From the NCBI GenBank assembly GCA_900314655.1, contig OMWC01000009.1, positions 1-64,000 on the forward strand: a stretch of 64,000 nt of DNA. The letters are read 5' to 3'. The notes beneath the pieces were generated by a model. It made no database searches and had not been told where the DNA came from. It was given only the letters and a program-made list of their open reading frames with translations. Made by a program: the position numbers and the translations under genes. The DNA comes from an uncultured Prevotellaceae bacterium. Lineage in GTDB: Bacteria > Bacteroidota > Bacteroidia > Bacteroidales > Bacteroidaceae. Shown in pieces: positions 1 through 8,294 of this stretch (position 1 is the first letter of the stretch; each line of letters starts with the position of its first letter).

Positions 1-29
1 GTACGGAATGTTTCTTTCGTTATTGCCAT
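1..29 (-). CDS. 5' end of an unidentified gene (truncated by window edge)
   Basis: On the minus strand an ATG at 29 opens a frame that runs off the window after nine codons (MAITKETFR). A -7 promoter box lies 33 nt upstream and is preceded by a TTTG element at the right spacing, which supports a real gene start. Nine residues are too few to name the product. It lies downstream of, and in the same direction as, a Crp/Fnr regulator gene, so it could be that regulator's target, but this is inference. Confidence 0.4.
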
Positions 30-61
30 GATGCATTTGTATTGAAAATATGAAAACGTGG

Positions 62-94
62 GCAAAGATAATACTTTTATTTGATACCAGCAAA
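62..94 (-). promoter_or_regulatory. promoter of the truncated left-edge gene
   Basis: The minus strand shows TATCTTTGC at 70-62, matching the Bacteroidetes -7 consensus TAnnTTTG, and TTTG at 94-91 with 20 nt between them, matching the -33 element. The expected transcript starts near 56, giving a leader of about 27 nt. Confidence 0.6.
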
Positions 95-132
95 CAAAAT
101 AGGTGATTTTTGTTCGATGTCAGCAAACAAAA
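83..132. promoter_or_regulatory. two direct repeats 33 bp apart over the -33 element
   Basis: The 12-mer CAGCAAACAAAA occurs at 88-99 and again at 121-132. With the five upstream bases included, 15 of 17 positions match (83-99 and 116-132). The 33-bp spacing is about three helical turns, so both copies face the same side of the DNA. The first copy overlaps the -33 element. This looks like a regulator site; the neighbouring Crp/Fnr protein is a candidate binder, though Crp sites are usually palindromic. Confidence 0.4.
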
Positions 133-182
133 CACAATAACAGGCATGTAAATTGATCATTGTTGTTTTGTAAAATCTGTGG

Positions 183-758
183 CTAATCCTTGCCGAAAGT
201 GATATCCTTTCGGATCATGCTGATGGTCTTGGGAGTGACGTTCAGGAACGAGGCGATGTCCTGCAAGGCAAGATGCTCAACAATGCCGGGACAGCGCTGC
301 AGCAGCAACTCATAGCGTTCGCGGGCTGTGGCGCGGTGGAGGTCGGTGTAGCACTGATTGCGCTGCCTTAGCACATGCTCGGCACAGATACTGCGCAACT
401 CCATCTTTTCAGCGTCTTGACGGAAAAAGTCCACCAGCTGCTCGCCGCTCACACGGAGCATGCGGGTGGGCATCATCGCCTTGATCGTAGTCTGAGCTGG
501 ACGACCGTCGAGACAGTTGGGATAATCGGTCACAAACTCGCCTTCGAACGAGAACCATGTGATGTGTTCCTTGTCGTCGCTGATGCCGTAAGTCACGTAC
601 TTGAAGCACCCTTCGGTGACGAAGCCGAACCACCGTGCGGGGTCGCCCTCGCGCTCCAGTTGGTCGCCCTTGCGGTAAGTCACCTCCTTGCCCTCGCGCT
701 CGCAAAACTCGCGCAGCGCCTCAATGTCAATGCTATTTTTACCGAATTTTTGTTCCAT
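183..758 (-). CDS. Crp/Fnr family transcriptional regulator
   Basis: This 191-residue protein has the two-part build of Crp/Fnr regulators. The N-terminal cyclic-nucleotide-binding-like barrel covers about residues 15-110, and a C-terminal winged helix includes LQDIASFLNVTPKTISMIRK at about 163-182, the recognition region. No Fnr-type cysteine cluster is visible near the N-terminus, so an iron-sulfur oxygen sensor is unlikely. In Bacteroidales such short Crp proteins commonly control stress or redox genes, and the effector here is unknown. The gene has its own promoter box and points toward the truncated gene at the left edge. Start chosen at the first ATG after the promoter. Confidence 0.88.
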   Translation of the reverse strand: MEQKFGKNSIDIEALREFCEREGKEVTYRKGDQLEREGDPARWFGFVTEGCFKYVTYGISDDKEHITWFSFEGEFVTDYPNCLDGRPAQTTIKAMMPTRMLRVSGEQLVDFFRQDAEKMELRSICAEHVLRQRNQCYTDLHRATARERYELLLQRCPGIVEHLALQDIASFLNVTPKTISMIRKDITFGKD

Positions 759-774
759 ATCGTCGAATTTGTTG

Positions 775-783
775 GCAAAGGTA
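775..783 (-). promoter_or_regulatory. -7 promoter box of the Crp/Fnr gene
   Basis: TACCTTTGC on the minus strand, 16 nt before the ATG at 758. No clear -33 TTTG was found at the usual distance. Confidence 0.55.
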
Positions 784-833
784 GTGAATTTTTACCAAGA
801 AATCATTTCTTATTGTTATAAGTAGGACTTACT

Positions 834-1061
834 TTAGACATAATTAGCGATTTCGGTCTTGGTCAAGGTGGCAGAAGCAGCACAGACCTCAATGATGTTC
901 TGCTTGCCCGAGCGCGCCGTCTGCACCATCTGGTCGATGGTACGGTCCCCTTTCTTCAGATAGGTGTGGCAGAAGTAGTAAGTCATCTCAAAGATAACCT
1001 CCGTCTTTTGGTAGGAAAGCAGCTTACGGTAGTTGCCTGAGTGGCGAATCAATTTTTCCAA
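834..1061 (-). pseudogene. truncated four-helix-bundle protein
   Basis: The 75-residue product (starting MEKLIRHSGNYRKLLSYQKT) matches the N-terminal part of the Bacteroidales four-helix-bundle proteins related to the S23/intervening-sequence family. Those are roughly twice or more this length. The similarity holds through SGKQNIIE, where the family usually continues with glycine. Here it reads valine, then a short different tail and a stop. I read it as a remnant broken by mutation or deletion. It still has a promoter box upstream and a repeat-rich leader. The family's function is unknown. Confidence 0.6.
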
Positions 1062-1078
1062 GATGTGTTGCTTTTGAG

Positions 1079-1137
1079 TTTGACTTTAATGACTTTAGGG
1101 TCCTTAAGGACTTTAAGGTCTTTGGGGACCTCTGGTC
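1079..1137 (-). repeat. degenerate 9-bp tandem repeat in the leader of the four-helix gene
   Basis: On the plus strand the units read TGACTTTAA, TGACTTTAG, GGTCCTTAA, GGACTTTAA, GGTCTTTGG in succession. Part of the array (GTCCTTAAGGAC) is also palindromic, so the transcribed leader can fold. The array lies between the promoter at 1149-1157 and the start codon at 1061. Confidence 0.6.
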
Positions 1138-1148
1138 CAATTCCCGAT

Positions 1149-1157
1149 GCAAAGATA
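1149..1157 (-). promoter_or_regulatory. -7 promoter box of the four-helix remnant
   Basis: TATCTTTGC on the minus strand. It predicts a leader of about 80 nt that contains the 9-bp repeat array. Confidence 0.5.
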
Positions 1158-1200
1158 AGAATAAAAAACTTTTCTTGGCAAAAAAAAGGCGGTTTTCAGG

Positions 1201-1247
1201 TGTGTGCGTGCACCGTTTTTAACATAAAAAAATGTGGTGCGCACACA
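1201..1247. repeat. imperfect inverted repeat
   Basis: TGTGTGCGTGCACC at 1201-1214 faces GGTGCGCACACA at 1236-1247 across an A/T-rich loop. It lies between the divergent promoters at 1149-1157 and 1304-1312, so an operator or a cruciform is possible. Nothing else was found in 1158-1303. Confidence 0.45.
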
Positions 1248-1303
1248 ACGTTAAAGGCATGTTAAAGTGGACTTTAAGGCATACAACCTATCCAATTATT
1301 TCA

Positions 1304-1312
1304 TATATTTGC
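1304..1312 (+). promoter_or_regulatory. -7 promoter box of the candidate large RNA
   Basis: TATATTTGC on the plus strand matches TAnnTTTGC. No protein-coding frame follows for 900 bp, and a 6-bp hairpin starts at 1316. Confidence 0.5.
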
Positions 1313-1315
1313 AAT

Positions 1316-2115
1316 GCATTTCAGAAATGCCTTGCTTTAAAAAAAGTATGACGATTCGGTGAACATCAAACGGAGGCGAAAGCCACAAACGCAAGATGAC
1401 ACAAAGAGAAATTCTGAGATGCAGTTGCGATCTTTGAAAGCCTGGGAAGACAATAAGGAAGGAAAGGCAGAAGCAGCAATGCAAGAATGCCTGACGACCG
1501 GTTCTTCCTCAATGAGGAGAATTGTTGCGATGACGACAGAAAGAAACTCTCGGCACCAGAAAGATGTTAGATAGAAGTGCGATGAGCACAGAAGAAAGAT
1601 GAAAAAGGTACTGAAAAGTTTCAATAAACAAATGAGTGAGTGAAAATCACGAAAGGGATGGACGAAACGAAGGGCTCACGGTAAACGAGCCTGTTGCTCT
1701 TAGTTCAGAAAGGAGAGTTCGCAAGAGCCGACCAATTCCAATCGGAAGGTTGGTATGGAACCAAGAGACAAGAAGAAAACGTTAACAGAGTTCGCACAGA
1801 CCTTTGTGAATAAATGCTTACAATATAGGTGACTCGGGGAAACTGGCAACGAAAGTCTATTGGATAAATGGATAGTGAACAGTTTGTCAAGAAGAACCTA
1901 AAGTAGTGACCCGCGCGAAAGCATATGGAAGACTACAAAGAAATGCCGTCGAGATCATCAATAAGAGAAGTAACGAGGGTGCCGAAAAAGCATCAAGGGA
2001 CAATCTGATAGGATGTTGAAAAAGCAATGATAACTCGTCGGGAAAGGCTTTTGAAAGCAATTGAAGGAATCAGACATACAAGCAAGGTGAGGCAGTCCGG
2101 AAGGGCTGCCTCTTT
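1316..2115 (+). ncRNA. candidate large structured non-coding RNA, ~800 nt
   Basis: This stretch follows a promoter box and contains no convincing protein gene. The plus strand is purine-rich and unlike the neighbouring coding DNA. Local stems are frequent: GCATTT/AAATGC at 1316-1330, GGC-GAAA-GCC at 1375-1384, TCCTC/GAGGA at 1506-1518, GTGC/GCAC at 1577-1589, GGCTC/GAGCC at 1673-1691, GCTCTT/AAGAGC at 1696-1728 and ACCAA..TTCC/GGAA..TTGGT at 1731-1754. It ends in a 10-bp stem closed by a GGAA tetraloop (2089-2112) and a short T run. I could not match it to RNase P, tmRNA, 6S or group II intron hallmarks. The boundaries are approximate. Confidence 0.45.
2089..2115 (+). terminator. 10-bp hairpin with GGAA loop, probable terminator
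   Basis: GAGGCAGTCC at 2089-2098 pairs over its full length (one G-T pair) with GGGCTGCCTC at 2103-2112 across a GGAA loop, followed by TTT. The T run is short for a terminator, so it may instead be a 3' structural stem of the preceding RNA. Confidence 0.5.
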
Positions 2116-2208
2116 CGATAAATATGCCATGTTGACATTTCCCGACCGTTTTTTCAGTCCCCGAACGAAAATCTCCCGCAAAAAGTTCCGTCTTTCCAAA
2201 TTATTCCG

Positions 2209-2217
2209 TACTTTTGC
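2209..2217 (+). promoter_or_regulatory. -7 promoter box of relA
   Basis: TACTTTTGC, with only 7 nt between it and the ATG at 2225. This fixes the relA start and predicts an almost leaderless mRNA. Confidence 0.6.
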
Positions 2218-2224
2218 ATTTGGA

Positions 2225-4489
2225 ATGGAAGAACGACTGATTTTCACCAAAAAGGAAAAGACGGAGACGCTGGAACTGCTCCACCAGTTGAAAGACGTAC
2301 TCGCATCATCGCTTCAGGAAGGCGACGAGGCTAAGATGCACGCCTACATGAAACGACTCCTGGAGAACAACGAAGTGCAGCGCGACGTGTTCGGACTCAA
2401 CCCCATCCACCAAAGCTTGAAGACGGCTATGCTGGCCGCTGAGGAGGAGGGGCTGAAGCGCGACGGCGTGCTGGCCATCCTGCTCCATACGAGCGTGACC
2501 AACGGCTCGTTGTCGCTGGAAGAGGTGGAGCGCGACTTCGGCAAACCCGTCGCTACCATCATCCACGGACTGGTGCGCATTCAGGACCTCTACAAGAAGA
2601 ACCCCGTCATCGAGAGCGAGAACTTCAGGAACCTGTTGCTATCGTTTGCTGAAGACATGCGAGTGATTCTGATCATGATTGCCGACCGCGTGAACCTGAT
2701 GCGGCAGATACGCGACACGGAGAACGAGCAGGCCAAGATGCAGGTGAGTCAGGAGGCCAGCTATCTTTATGCGCCGCTGGCCCACAAGCTGGGCCTCTAC
2801 AAGCTGAAGAGCGAACTGGAGGACCTGTCGCTGAAGTATCTGGAGCACGACGCCTACTATATGATTAAGGAGAAGCTCAATGCCACGAAGAAGAGCCGCG
2901 ATGCCTACATCGAGAAATTCATCGGGCCTATTGAGCAGAAACTGAAAGAGGCCGGACTGAAATTCCACATGAAGGGACGCACGAAGAGCATCCACTCCAT
3001 CTGGCAAAAGATGAAGAAGCAGCAATGCGGCTTCGAGGGTATCTATGACCTGTTTGCCATCCGCATCATCCTGGAGACAGAAACCGGCTCCGAGTATCCA
3101 CCATCACCCAACGCCCAACACCCATCACCAAATTCCCGAATGAAGGAGGTTTCGCAATGCTGGCAGGCCTTTGCCATCATCACGAATATGTATCAGGGCA
3201 ATCCCAAACGTCTGCGCGACTGGCTGACGGTGCCGAAATCGAACGGCTACGAAAGCCTCCACATCACCGTGCTCGGACCGGAGCAGAAATGGGTGGAGGT
3301 GCAAATCCGCACGGAACGCATGGACGAAGTGGCAGAGAAAGGACTGGCCGCCCATTGGCGTTATAAGGGCGTGAAGGGGGAAAGCGGACTCGACGAATGG
3401 CTCAACAGCATACGCACGGCCCTGGAAAACACCGACGGGCTGCAGGCCATGGACGAGTTCAAGATGGATCTCTACGAGGATGAGGTCTTCGTGTTCACGC
3501 CGAAGGGTGAACTGCGCAAGTTCCCCAAGGGGGCCACGGTGCTCGACTTCGCCTACCAGATACACTCCAACGTGGGTAACCGCTGTACAGGTGCACGTAT
3601 TAATAATAAGGTGGTGAACCTACGCTACACGTTGCACTCTGGCGACCAGGTGGAAATCATCACGTCCAACAACCAGACCCCGAAGCAGGACTGGCTCAAC
3701 ATTGTGAAGACCAGCCGCGCCAAGGCAAAGATTAGGCAAGCCCTTCGCGAAACTCAGGTGAAAGACGGCCTGTTTGCCAAGGAGATGCTGGAGCGCAGGA
3801 TGAAGAACCGCAAGATTGAGTACGTGGAGAGTGTGATGAACCACACGGTGAAGAAACTCGGTTTCAAGGAGACGCGCGACTTCTACAAGCAGATTGCCGA
3901 CGGGGTGCTCGACCCTAATACGGTCATCGAGAAATACATCGAGGTACAGCAATACGACAACAACGAGCAGCCCCTCGCCCCTACCCGCTCGGCCGAAGAG
4001 TTCGAATATCAGGACCCCACGGCAGAGATGGTCTATGGCAACGAAGACGTGCTCGTGATCGACCAAAACCTGAAGGGCGTGGATTACTCGCTGGCTCCCT
4101 GCTGCCACCCCATCTATGGCGACAAGGTGTTCGGATTCGTCACCATCAACGGCGGCATCAAGATCCACCGCTACGACTGCCCTAACGCACCGGAATTGCG
4201 CAAGCGCTTCGGCTACCGCATCGTGAGGGCCGTATGGAGCGGCAAGGGACAGAGCACCTACAGCACCACACTACGCATCATCGGCAACGACGATATCGGC
4301 ATCGTGAACAATATCACGAGCATTATCTCGAAGGAAGAAAAGATCATGATGCGCTCCATCAATATCGACAGCCACGACGGTCTCTTCTCGGGTAATCTGA
4401 CTATCAACGTGGAAGACACTTCACGGCTGGAAGCGCTCATCAAGAAACTTCGTACGGTGAAAGGTGTGAAGCAGGTGGGAAGGCTTTAG
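2225..4489 (+). CDS. relA: (p)ppGpp synthetase, RelA/SpoT family with dead hydrolase domain
   Basis: The 754-residue protein makes the stringent-response alarmone (p)ppGpp from ATP and GDP or GTP. Domains in order: HD-type hydrolase fold (about 30-200), synthetase (about 250-365), TGS (about 420-480) and C-terminal ACT (about 680-754). The hydrolase HD pair reads HTSVTN (residues 90-95) instead of HDxxED, so hydrolysis is probably lost. The synthetase keeps the IYDLFAIRI and EVQIRT motifs. Residues about 291-305 are a proline-rich loop encoded by four heptamers and look like an insertion. The frame is open upstream to 2027, but the promoter box at 2209 and family similarity favour ATG 2225. 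The gene overlaps the convergent TetR gene by 4 nt. Confidence 0.9.
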   Translation: MEERLIFTKKEKTETLELLHQLKDVLASSLQEGDEAKMHAYMKRLLENNEVQRDVFGLNPIHQSLKTAMLAAEEEGLKRDGVLAILLHTSVTNGSLSLEEVERDFGKPVATIIHGLVRIQDLYKKNPVIESENFRNLLLSFAEDMRVILIMIADRVNLMRQIRDTENEQAKMQVSQEASYLYAPLAHKLGLYKLKSELEDLSLKYLEHDAYYMIKEKLNATKKSRDAYIEKFIGPIEQKLKEAGLKFHMKGRTKSIHSIWQKMKKQQCGFEGIYDLFAIRIILETETGSEYPPSPNAQHPSPNSRMKEVSQCWQAFAIITNMYQGNPKRLRDWLTVPKSNGYESLHITVLGPEQKWVEVQIRTERMDEVAEKGLAAHWRYKGVKGESGLDEWLNSIRTALENTDGLQAMDEFKMDLYEDEVFVFTPKGELRKFPKGATVLDFAYQIHSNVGNRCTGARINNKVVNLRYTLHSGDQVEIITSNNQTPKQDWLNIVKTSRAKAKIRQALRETQVKDGLFAKEMLERRMKNRKIEYVESVMNHTVKKLGFKETRDFYKQIADGVLDPNTVIEKYIEVQQYDNNEQPLAPTRSAEEFEYQDPTAEMVYGNEDVLVIDQNLKGVDYSLAPCCHPIYGDKVFGFVTINGGIKIHRYDCPNAPELRKRFGYRIVRAVWSGKGQSTYSTTLRIIGNDDIGIVNNITSIISKEEKIMMRSINIDSHDGLFSGNLTINVEDTSRLEALIKKLRTVKGVKQVGRL
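3101..3128 (+). repeat. heptamer array inside relA
   Basis: Four 7-bp units CCATCAC, CCAACGC, CCAACAC, CCATCAC lie head to tail in the coding sequence. Read on the other strand they resemble the TGATGGT heptamers at 58071-58133. They encode the loop PPSPNAQHPSP within the synthetase domain. Confidence 0.75.
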
Positions 4490-5124
4490 GTTTCAAATAG
4501 TTTTTCTAGTTCACGGATGCCTTTGTCTGTGCAATATCCGCGCATCAATACAGCTACGTAGTTGCGGAATATCTCCTGCATGGGGAATCGCTCATAGAGT
4601 TTGTCTTCCATCACATGGTTCATCACGGCCTCGCCCATGCCGAGAACGATGTCGTAATTCAGCGTGGCACGGAAATAGCCATGCTCTACTCCCCGCTGAA
4701 TGAAACTGATGGTATGCTGGGTCCGTATTTCCTTGCTTTTGTTCAAATAGTCAGCTATAGGTTTATAGTACGTTAACTCCCTGAAAAAAAGCGGATTAAC
4801 ATCCTTTAGTTCATCTAATTGCATATGGACGAATTTCACCATGATCTCAATCTCATTGCGTTGCTTTCCCTTAGTATATTCTTCAATTATCGCGAGTTTC
4901 TGCTCATGGTCATTCTTCAGCCCCTCCAACAGCAACTGCTCCTTGTTGTCATAGACTTCATAGAGCGTGCGCTTAGAGATGCCAAGAGCGTGCGAGATAT
5001 CGTCCATCCTCACGCTCTTCACGCCTTGATGCTTGAACAATGACATGGCCTTGTGCAAGATACGTTCACGCAACTCGTAGCGATAATTTGTAATATTGCC
5101 ATTTTTATGCATAGTCAAACCCAT
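4486..5124 (-). CDS. TetR/AcrR family transcriptional regulator
   Basis: A 212-residue TetR-type repressor. The N-terminal helix-turn-helix (about residues 20-65) includes VRMDDISHALGISKRTLYEV, followed by an all-helical ligand-binding half with no recognisable effector motif. An alternative start at 5112 (MHKNG) would fit the family equally well. A near-consensus box (TAACTTCGT, 5139-5131) sits 6 nt before ATG 5124. The gene is divergent from maeB and shares a short spacer with it, so control of maeB or of itself is possible, though not shown. Confidence 0.85.
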   Translation of the reverse strand: MGLTMHKNGNITNYRYELRERILHKAMSLFKHQGVKSVRMDDISHALGISKRTLYEVYDNKEQLLLEGLKNDHEQKLAIIEEYTKGKQRNEIEIMVKFVHMQLDELKDVNPLFFRELTYYKPIADYLNKSKEIRTQHTISFIQRGVEHGYFRATLNYDIVLGMGEAVMNHVMEDKLYERFPMQEIFRNYVAVLMRGYCTDKGIRELEKLFET

Positions 5125-5182
5125 TTCGGGACGAAGTTACGAAAAAAAACTGAAACTTTATTTCTGTTTGGCAGTTTTTTAT

Positions 5183-5191
5183 TAATTTTGC
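5183..5191 (+). promoter_or_regulatory. -7 promoter box of maeB
   Basis: TAATTTTGC, about 40 nt before the maeB ATG. Confidence 0.55.
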
Positions 5192-5231
5192 AAGCGATTA
5201 CGGTAAAAAGAATCAATTATATAATACAATT

Positions 5232-7526
5232 ATGGTAAAAATCTCAAAAGAAGCCGCTCTTCTTTATCATCAGAACGGACGCCCGGGCAAAATCGAAGTG
5301 AAGCCCACCAAACCCTATCGCACACAAACCGACCTTTCGCTGGCTTATTCACCAGGCGTTGCCTTCCCATGTCTGGAAATCCAGGAGAACCCCGACGATG
5401 CCTACAAATACACCGACAAAGGCAACCTCGTGGCTGTGATTTCAAACGGCACGGCCGTGCTGGGACTTGGCGACATAGGAGCCATCAGCGGAAAGCCCGT
5501 CATGGAGGGTAAGGGACTGCTGTTCAAGATCTACGGCGGTATCGACGTATTCGACATCGAGGTGGACGAAAAAGACCCCGAGAAGTTCTGCGAGGCAGTT
5601 GAGAAGATTGCCCCCACATTCGGCGGCATCAACCTGGAGGACATCAAGGCTCCCGAATGTTTCTATATCGAAGAAAGGCTGAAGCGCACGCTCGACATCC
5701 CCGTGATGCACGACGACCAGCACGGCACGGCCATCATCTCGGCTGCCGGTCTGAAGAATGCGCTTGAGGTCATAGGCAAGGATATCAAGAAAGTGAAGAT
5801 TGTGGTCAACGGTGCCGGTGCTGCCGCCATCAGCTGTACCAAACTCTATATGGCCATCGGTGCTCAGAAGGAAAACATCCTGATGCTCGACTCGAAGGGC
5901 GTTATCACCAGCGACCGCGAAAACCTCACCGACCAGAAGAAATTCTTCGCCACCGACCGCCGCGACGTTCACACGCTCGCAGAGGCCGTCAACGGCGCTG
6001 ATGTCTTCGTAGGTCTTTCCAAGGGTAACGTGCTCTCACAAGACATGGTGAAGACCATGGCCAAGGATCCCATCATCTTTGCGTTGGCCAACCCCGTGCC
6101 CGAGATTTCATACGAGGATGCCATGGAGGCTCGCCCCGACGTGCTGATGTCAACCGGACGCACGGACTATCCCAATCAGATTAACAACGTGATCGGTTTC
6201 CCATATATCTTCCGCGGTGCACTCGACGTGCAGGCCAAGGCCATCAACGAAGAAATGAAGCTGGCTGCCGTGCATGCCATTGCCGACCTGGCCAAGCAGC
6301 CCGTGCCCGACGTCGTGAACGATGTCTATAACGTGAACAACCTGAAGTTCGGACGCGAGTACTTCATTCCGAAACCCGTTGACCCACGCCTCATTTCGGA
6401 GGTCTCTGCCGCCGTTGCCAAAGCAGCCATCGAAAGCGGCGTGGCCCGCAAGACCATCGAAGACTGGGATTCCTACAAGCGTTCGCTCTCCGTACTGCTC
6501 GGACAAGAGACGAAGCTCACCCAGAAACTCTATGCCACGGCCAAAGCACATCCCCAGCGGGTGGTCTTCGCTGAAGGCATTCATCCCACGATGCTTCGCG
6601 CAGCCGTTCAGGCAAAGGCTGAGGGCATCTGCGAACCCATCCTGCTCGGAAACGACGAGGCCATCGGCAAACTGGCCAAGGAACTCGATCTCTCGATCGA
6701 GGGCATTGAGATCGTGAACCTGCGCCATCCCAACGAGGCCGCACGCCGTGAGCGCTATGCGCAGATTCTAACGGAGAAGCGCAAGCGCGACGGCTACACC
6801 TTCCCCGAAGCCAACGACAAGATGTTCGAGCGCAACTACTTCGGCATGATGATGGTGGAAACGGGCGATGCCGATGCCTTCATCACCGGTCTCTACACGA
6901 AATACTCCAACACCATCAAGGTGGCCAAGGAGGTGATTGGCATTCGCAGCGAGTTCAAGCACTTCGGCACGATGCACATCATCAACTCACCGAAGGGCAC
7001 CCTCTACATCGGCGACACGCTCATCAACAACAACCCCGACACGGAGGAACTGGTGGACATTGCCCGTCTGTCGAACACTTCCGTACGATGGTTCAACGAA
7101 GAGCCCCACATTGCCATGATCTCGCACTCCAACTTCGGCAGCGACACATCGGCTGGTTCAAAGAAAGTGCGCGACGCCGTGGCCATCCTGCAAAAAGAGT
7201 ATCCCGAGATGGCTATCGACGGTGAGATGCAGATAGGCTATGCCCTGAACAAGGAACAACGCGACGAGACCTATCCGTTCACTCGTCTGAAGGGACTCGA
7301 CGTGAACACGCTCGTCTTCCCCAACCTGACCAGCGCACGTTCCAGCTTCAAGATGCTGCAGGCGCTCAATACCGACGTGGAAATCATCGGCCCCATCCAG
7401 ATGGGTCTGAACAAAGCCATCCACTTCACCGACTTCGATGCCTCCGTGCGCGACGTGGTTAACATCTGCGCCATCGCCTCCATCGATGCCTACGTCTGGA
7501 AACTCCAGCACCGTTTCGCAAAATAG
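5232..7526 (+). CDS. maeB: NADP-dependent malic enzyme with phosphotransacetylase-like domain
   Basis: At 764 residues this is the long MaeB type. The malic enzyme half (about 1-420) carries [27 protein letters not shown] and the nucleotide-binding [12 protein letters not shown] near 192. It decarboxylates malate to pyruvate with NADP(H). The second half (about 430-764), starting at [11 protein letters not shown], has the fold of phosphate acetyltransferases, which in this family is regulatory (acetyl-CoA binding) and not catalytic. In succinate- and acetate-producing Bacteroidales the enzyme links C4 and C3 metabolism. It is the first gene of a run on the plus strand; kdsA starts 15 nt after its stop, so read-through is likely. 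Confidence 0.93.
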   Translation: MVKISKEAALLYHQNGRPGKIEVKPTKPYRTQTDLSLAYSPGVAFPCLEIQENPDDAYKYTDKGNLVAVISNGTAVLGLGDIGAISGKPVMEGKGLLFKIYGGIDVFDIEVDEKDPEKFCEAVEKIAPTFGGINLEDIKAPECFYIEERLKRTLDIPVMHDDQHGTAIISAAGLKNALEVIGKDIKKVKIVVNGAGAAAISCTKLYMAIGAQKENILMLDSKGVITSDRENLTDQKKFFATDRRDVHTLAEAVNGADVFVGLSKGNVLSQDMVKTMAKDPIIFALANPVPEISYEDAMEARPDVLMSTGRTDYPNQINNVIGFPYIFRGALDVQAKAINEEMKLAAVHAIADLAKQPVPDVVNDVYNVNNLKFGREYFIPKPVDPRLISEVSAAVAKAAIESGVARKTIEDWDSYKRSLSVLLGQETKLTQKLYATAKAHPQRVVFAEGIHPTMLRAAVQAKAEGICEPILLGNDEAIGKLAKELDLSIEGIEIVNLRHPNEAARRERYAQILTEKRKRDGYTFPEANDKMFERNYFGMMMVETGDADAFITGLYTKYSNTIKVAKEVIGIRSEFKHFGTMHIINSPKGTLYIGDTLINNNPDTEELVDIARLSNTSVRWFNEEPHIAMISHSNFGSDTSAGSKKVRDAVAILQKEYPEMAIDGEMQIGYALNKEQRDETYPFTRLKGLDVNTLVFPNLTSARSSFKMLQALNTDVEIIGPIQMGLNKAIHFTDFDASVRDVVNICAIASIDAYVWKLQHRFAK

Positions 7527-7541
7527 TAGTTATTCCGAAAT

Positions 7542-8294
7542 ATGAAACCCATATTCATAGCCGGTCCCTGTGTCATCGAATCAGCAGAACTGCTTGATCA
7601 GGTGGCACAGGAACTGGTACGCATCAACAAGCAGTTGGGCACAGACATCATCTTCAAGTCTTCTTTCGATAAGGCCAACCGTACGAGCATCAGCTCCTTC
7701 CGAGGCCCAGGTCTTGAGAAAGGGTTACAGATGCTTTCCGACGTCAAGGAAAAGTATGGGCTGCGCATCCTCACCGACATCCACGAAAGCTGGCAGGCTG
7801 AACCTGCCGGAGAGGTGTGCGACGTGCTGCAGATTCCCGCCTTCCTCTGCCGTCAGACCGACCTGCTGGTGGCTGCTGCCAAGACAGGACGCACCGTCAA
7901 CATCAAGAAGGCGCAGTTTCTGAGCGGCATGGATATGCGCTACCCCGTGGAGAAAGCCCGCGACGCGGGAGCCAAGGACGTATGGCTCACAGAACGCGGC
8001 AACTCCTTCGGCTACAACAATCTGGTGGTCGATTTCCGCAATATCCCCGACATGCTCCAGTTCACACCGACGGTCATCATGGACTGCACCCACTCTGTGC
8101 AACGCCCCGGCGGTGCAGGAGGCAAGACTGGTGGCGACCGCCGCTTCGTGCCCTCCATGGCCAAGGCTGCCAAGGCTTTCGGAGCCACCGGATATTTCTT
8201 TGAGGTGCATCCCCGTCCCGACGAAGGACTCAGCGATGCAGCCAACATGCTCGAACTTCATAAGCTCGAGGCTTTAATCAACGACTTATTATGA
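7542..8294 (+). CDS. kdsA: 3-deoxy-8-phosphooctulonate (Kdo-8-P) synthase
   Basis: The 250-residue KdsA condenses phosphoenolpyruvate with arabinose 5-phosphate to make Kdo-8-phosphate, a precursor of lipid A core Kdo. Family motifs include IAGPCVIES, FKSSFDKANR, DIHES, IPAFLCRQTDLL, NIKKAQF and GGDRRFVPSMAKAA. Cys10 in the GPC motif is the metal ligand of the metal-dependent class (the E. coli enzyme has Asn there), so this enzyme should need a divalent metal. It overlaps kdsD by 4 nt (ATGA), coupling synthesis of its own substrate enzyme. Confidence 0.95.
   Translation: MKPIFIAGPCVIESAELLDQVAQELVRINKQLGTDIIFKSSFDKANRTSISSFRGPGLEKGLQMLSDVKEKYGLRILTDIHESWQAEPAGEVCDVLQIPAFLCRQTDLLVAAAKTGRTVNIKKAQFLSGMDMRYPVEKARDAGAKDVWLTERGNSFGYNNLVVDFRNIPDMLQFTPTVIMDCTHSVQRPGGAGGKTGGDRRFVPSMAKAAKAFGATGYFFEVHPRPDEGLSDAANMLELHKLEALINDLL

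Noticed and set aside
1359..1574. 71-codon frame inside the candidate RNA
   Set aside because: Highly charged sequence without family similarity, in a purine-rich stretch with stems; better explained as RNA.
1316..2115. RNase P RNA, tmRNA or group II intron
   Set aside because: The conserved P4 core, tRNA-like ends and domain V hairpin of these RNAs are not visible, so none is claimed.
2027..2224. N-terminal extension of relA from ATG 2027
   Set aside because: It overlaps the RNA hairpin and the -7 box, and the residues do not resemble RelA.
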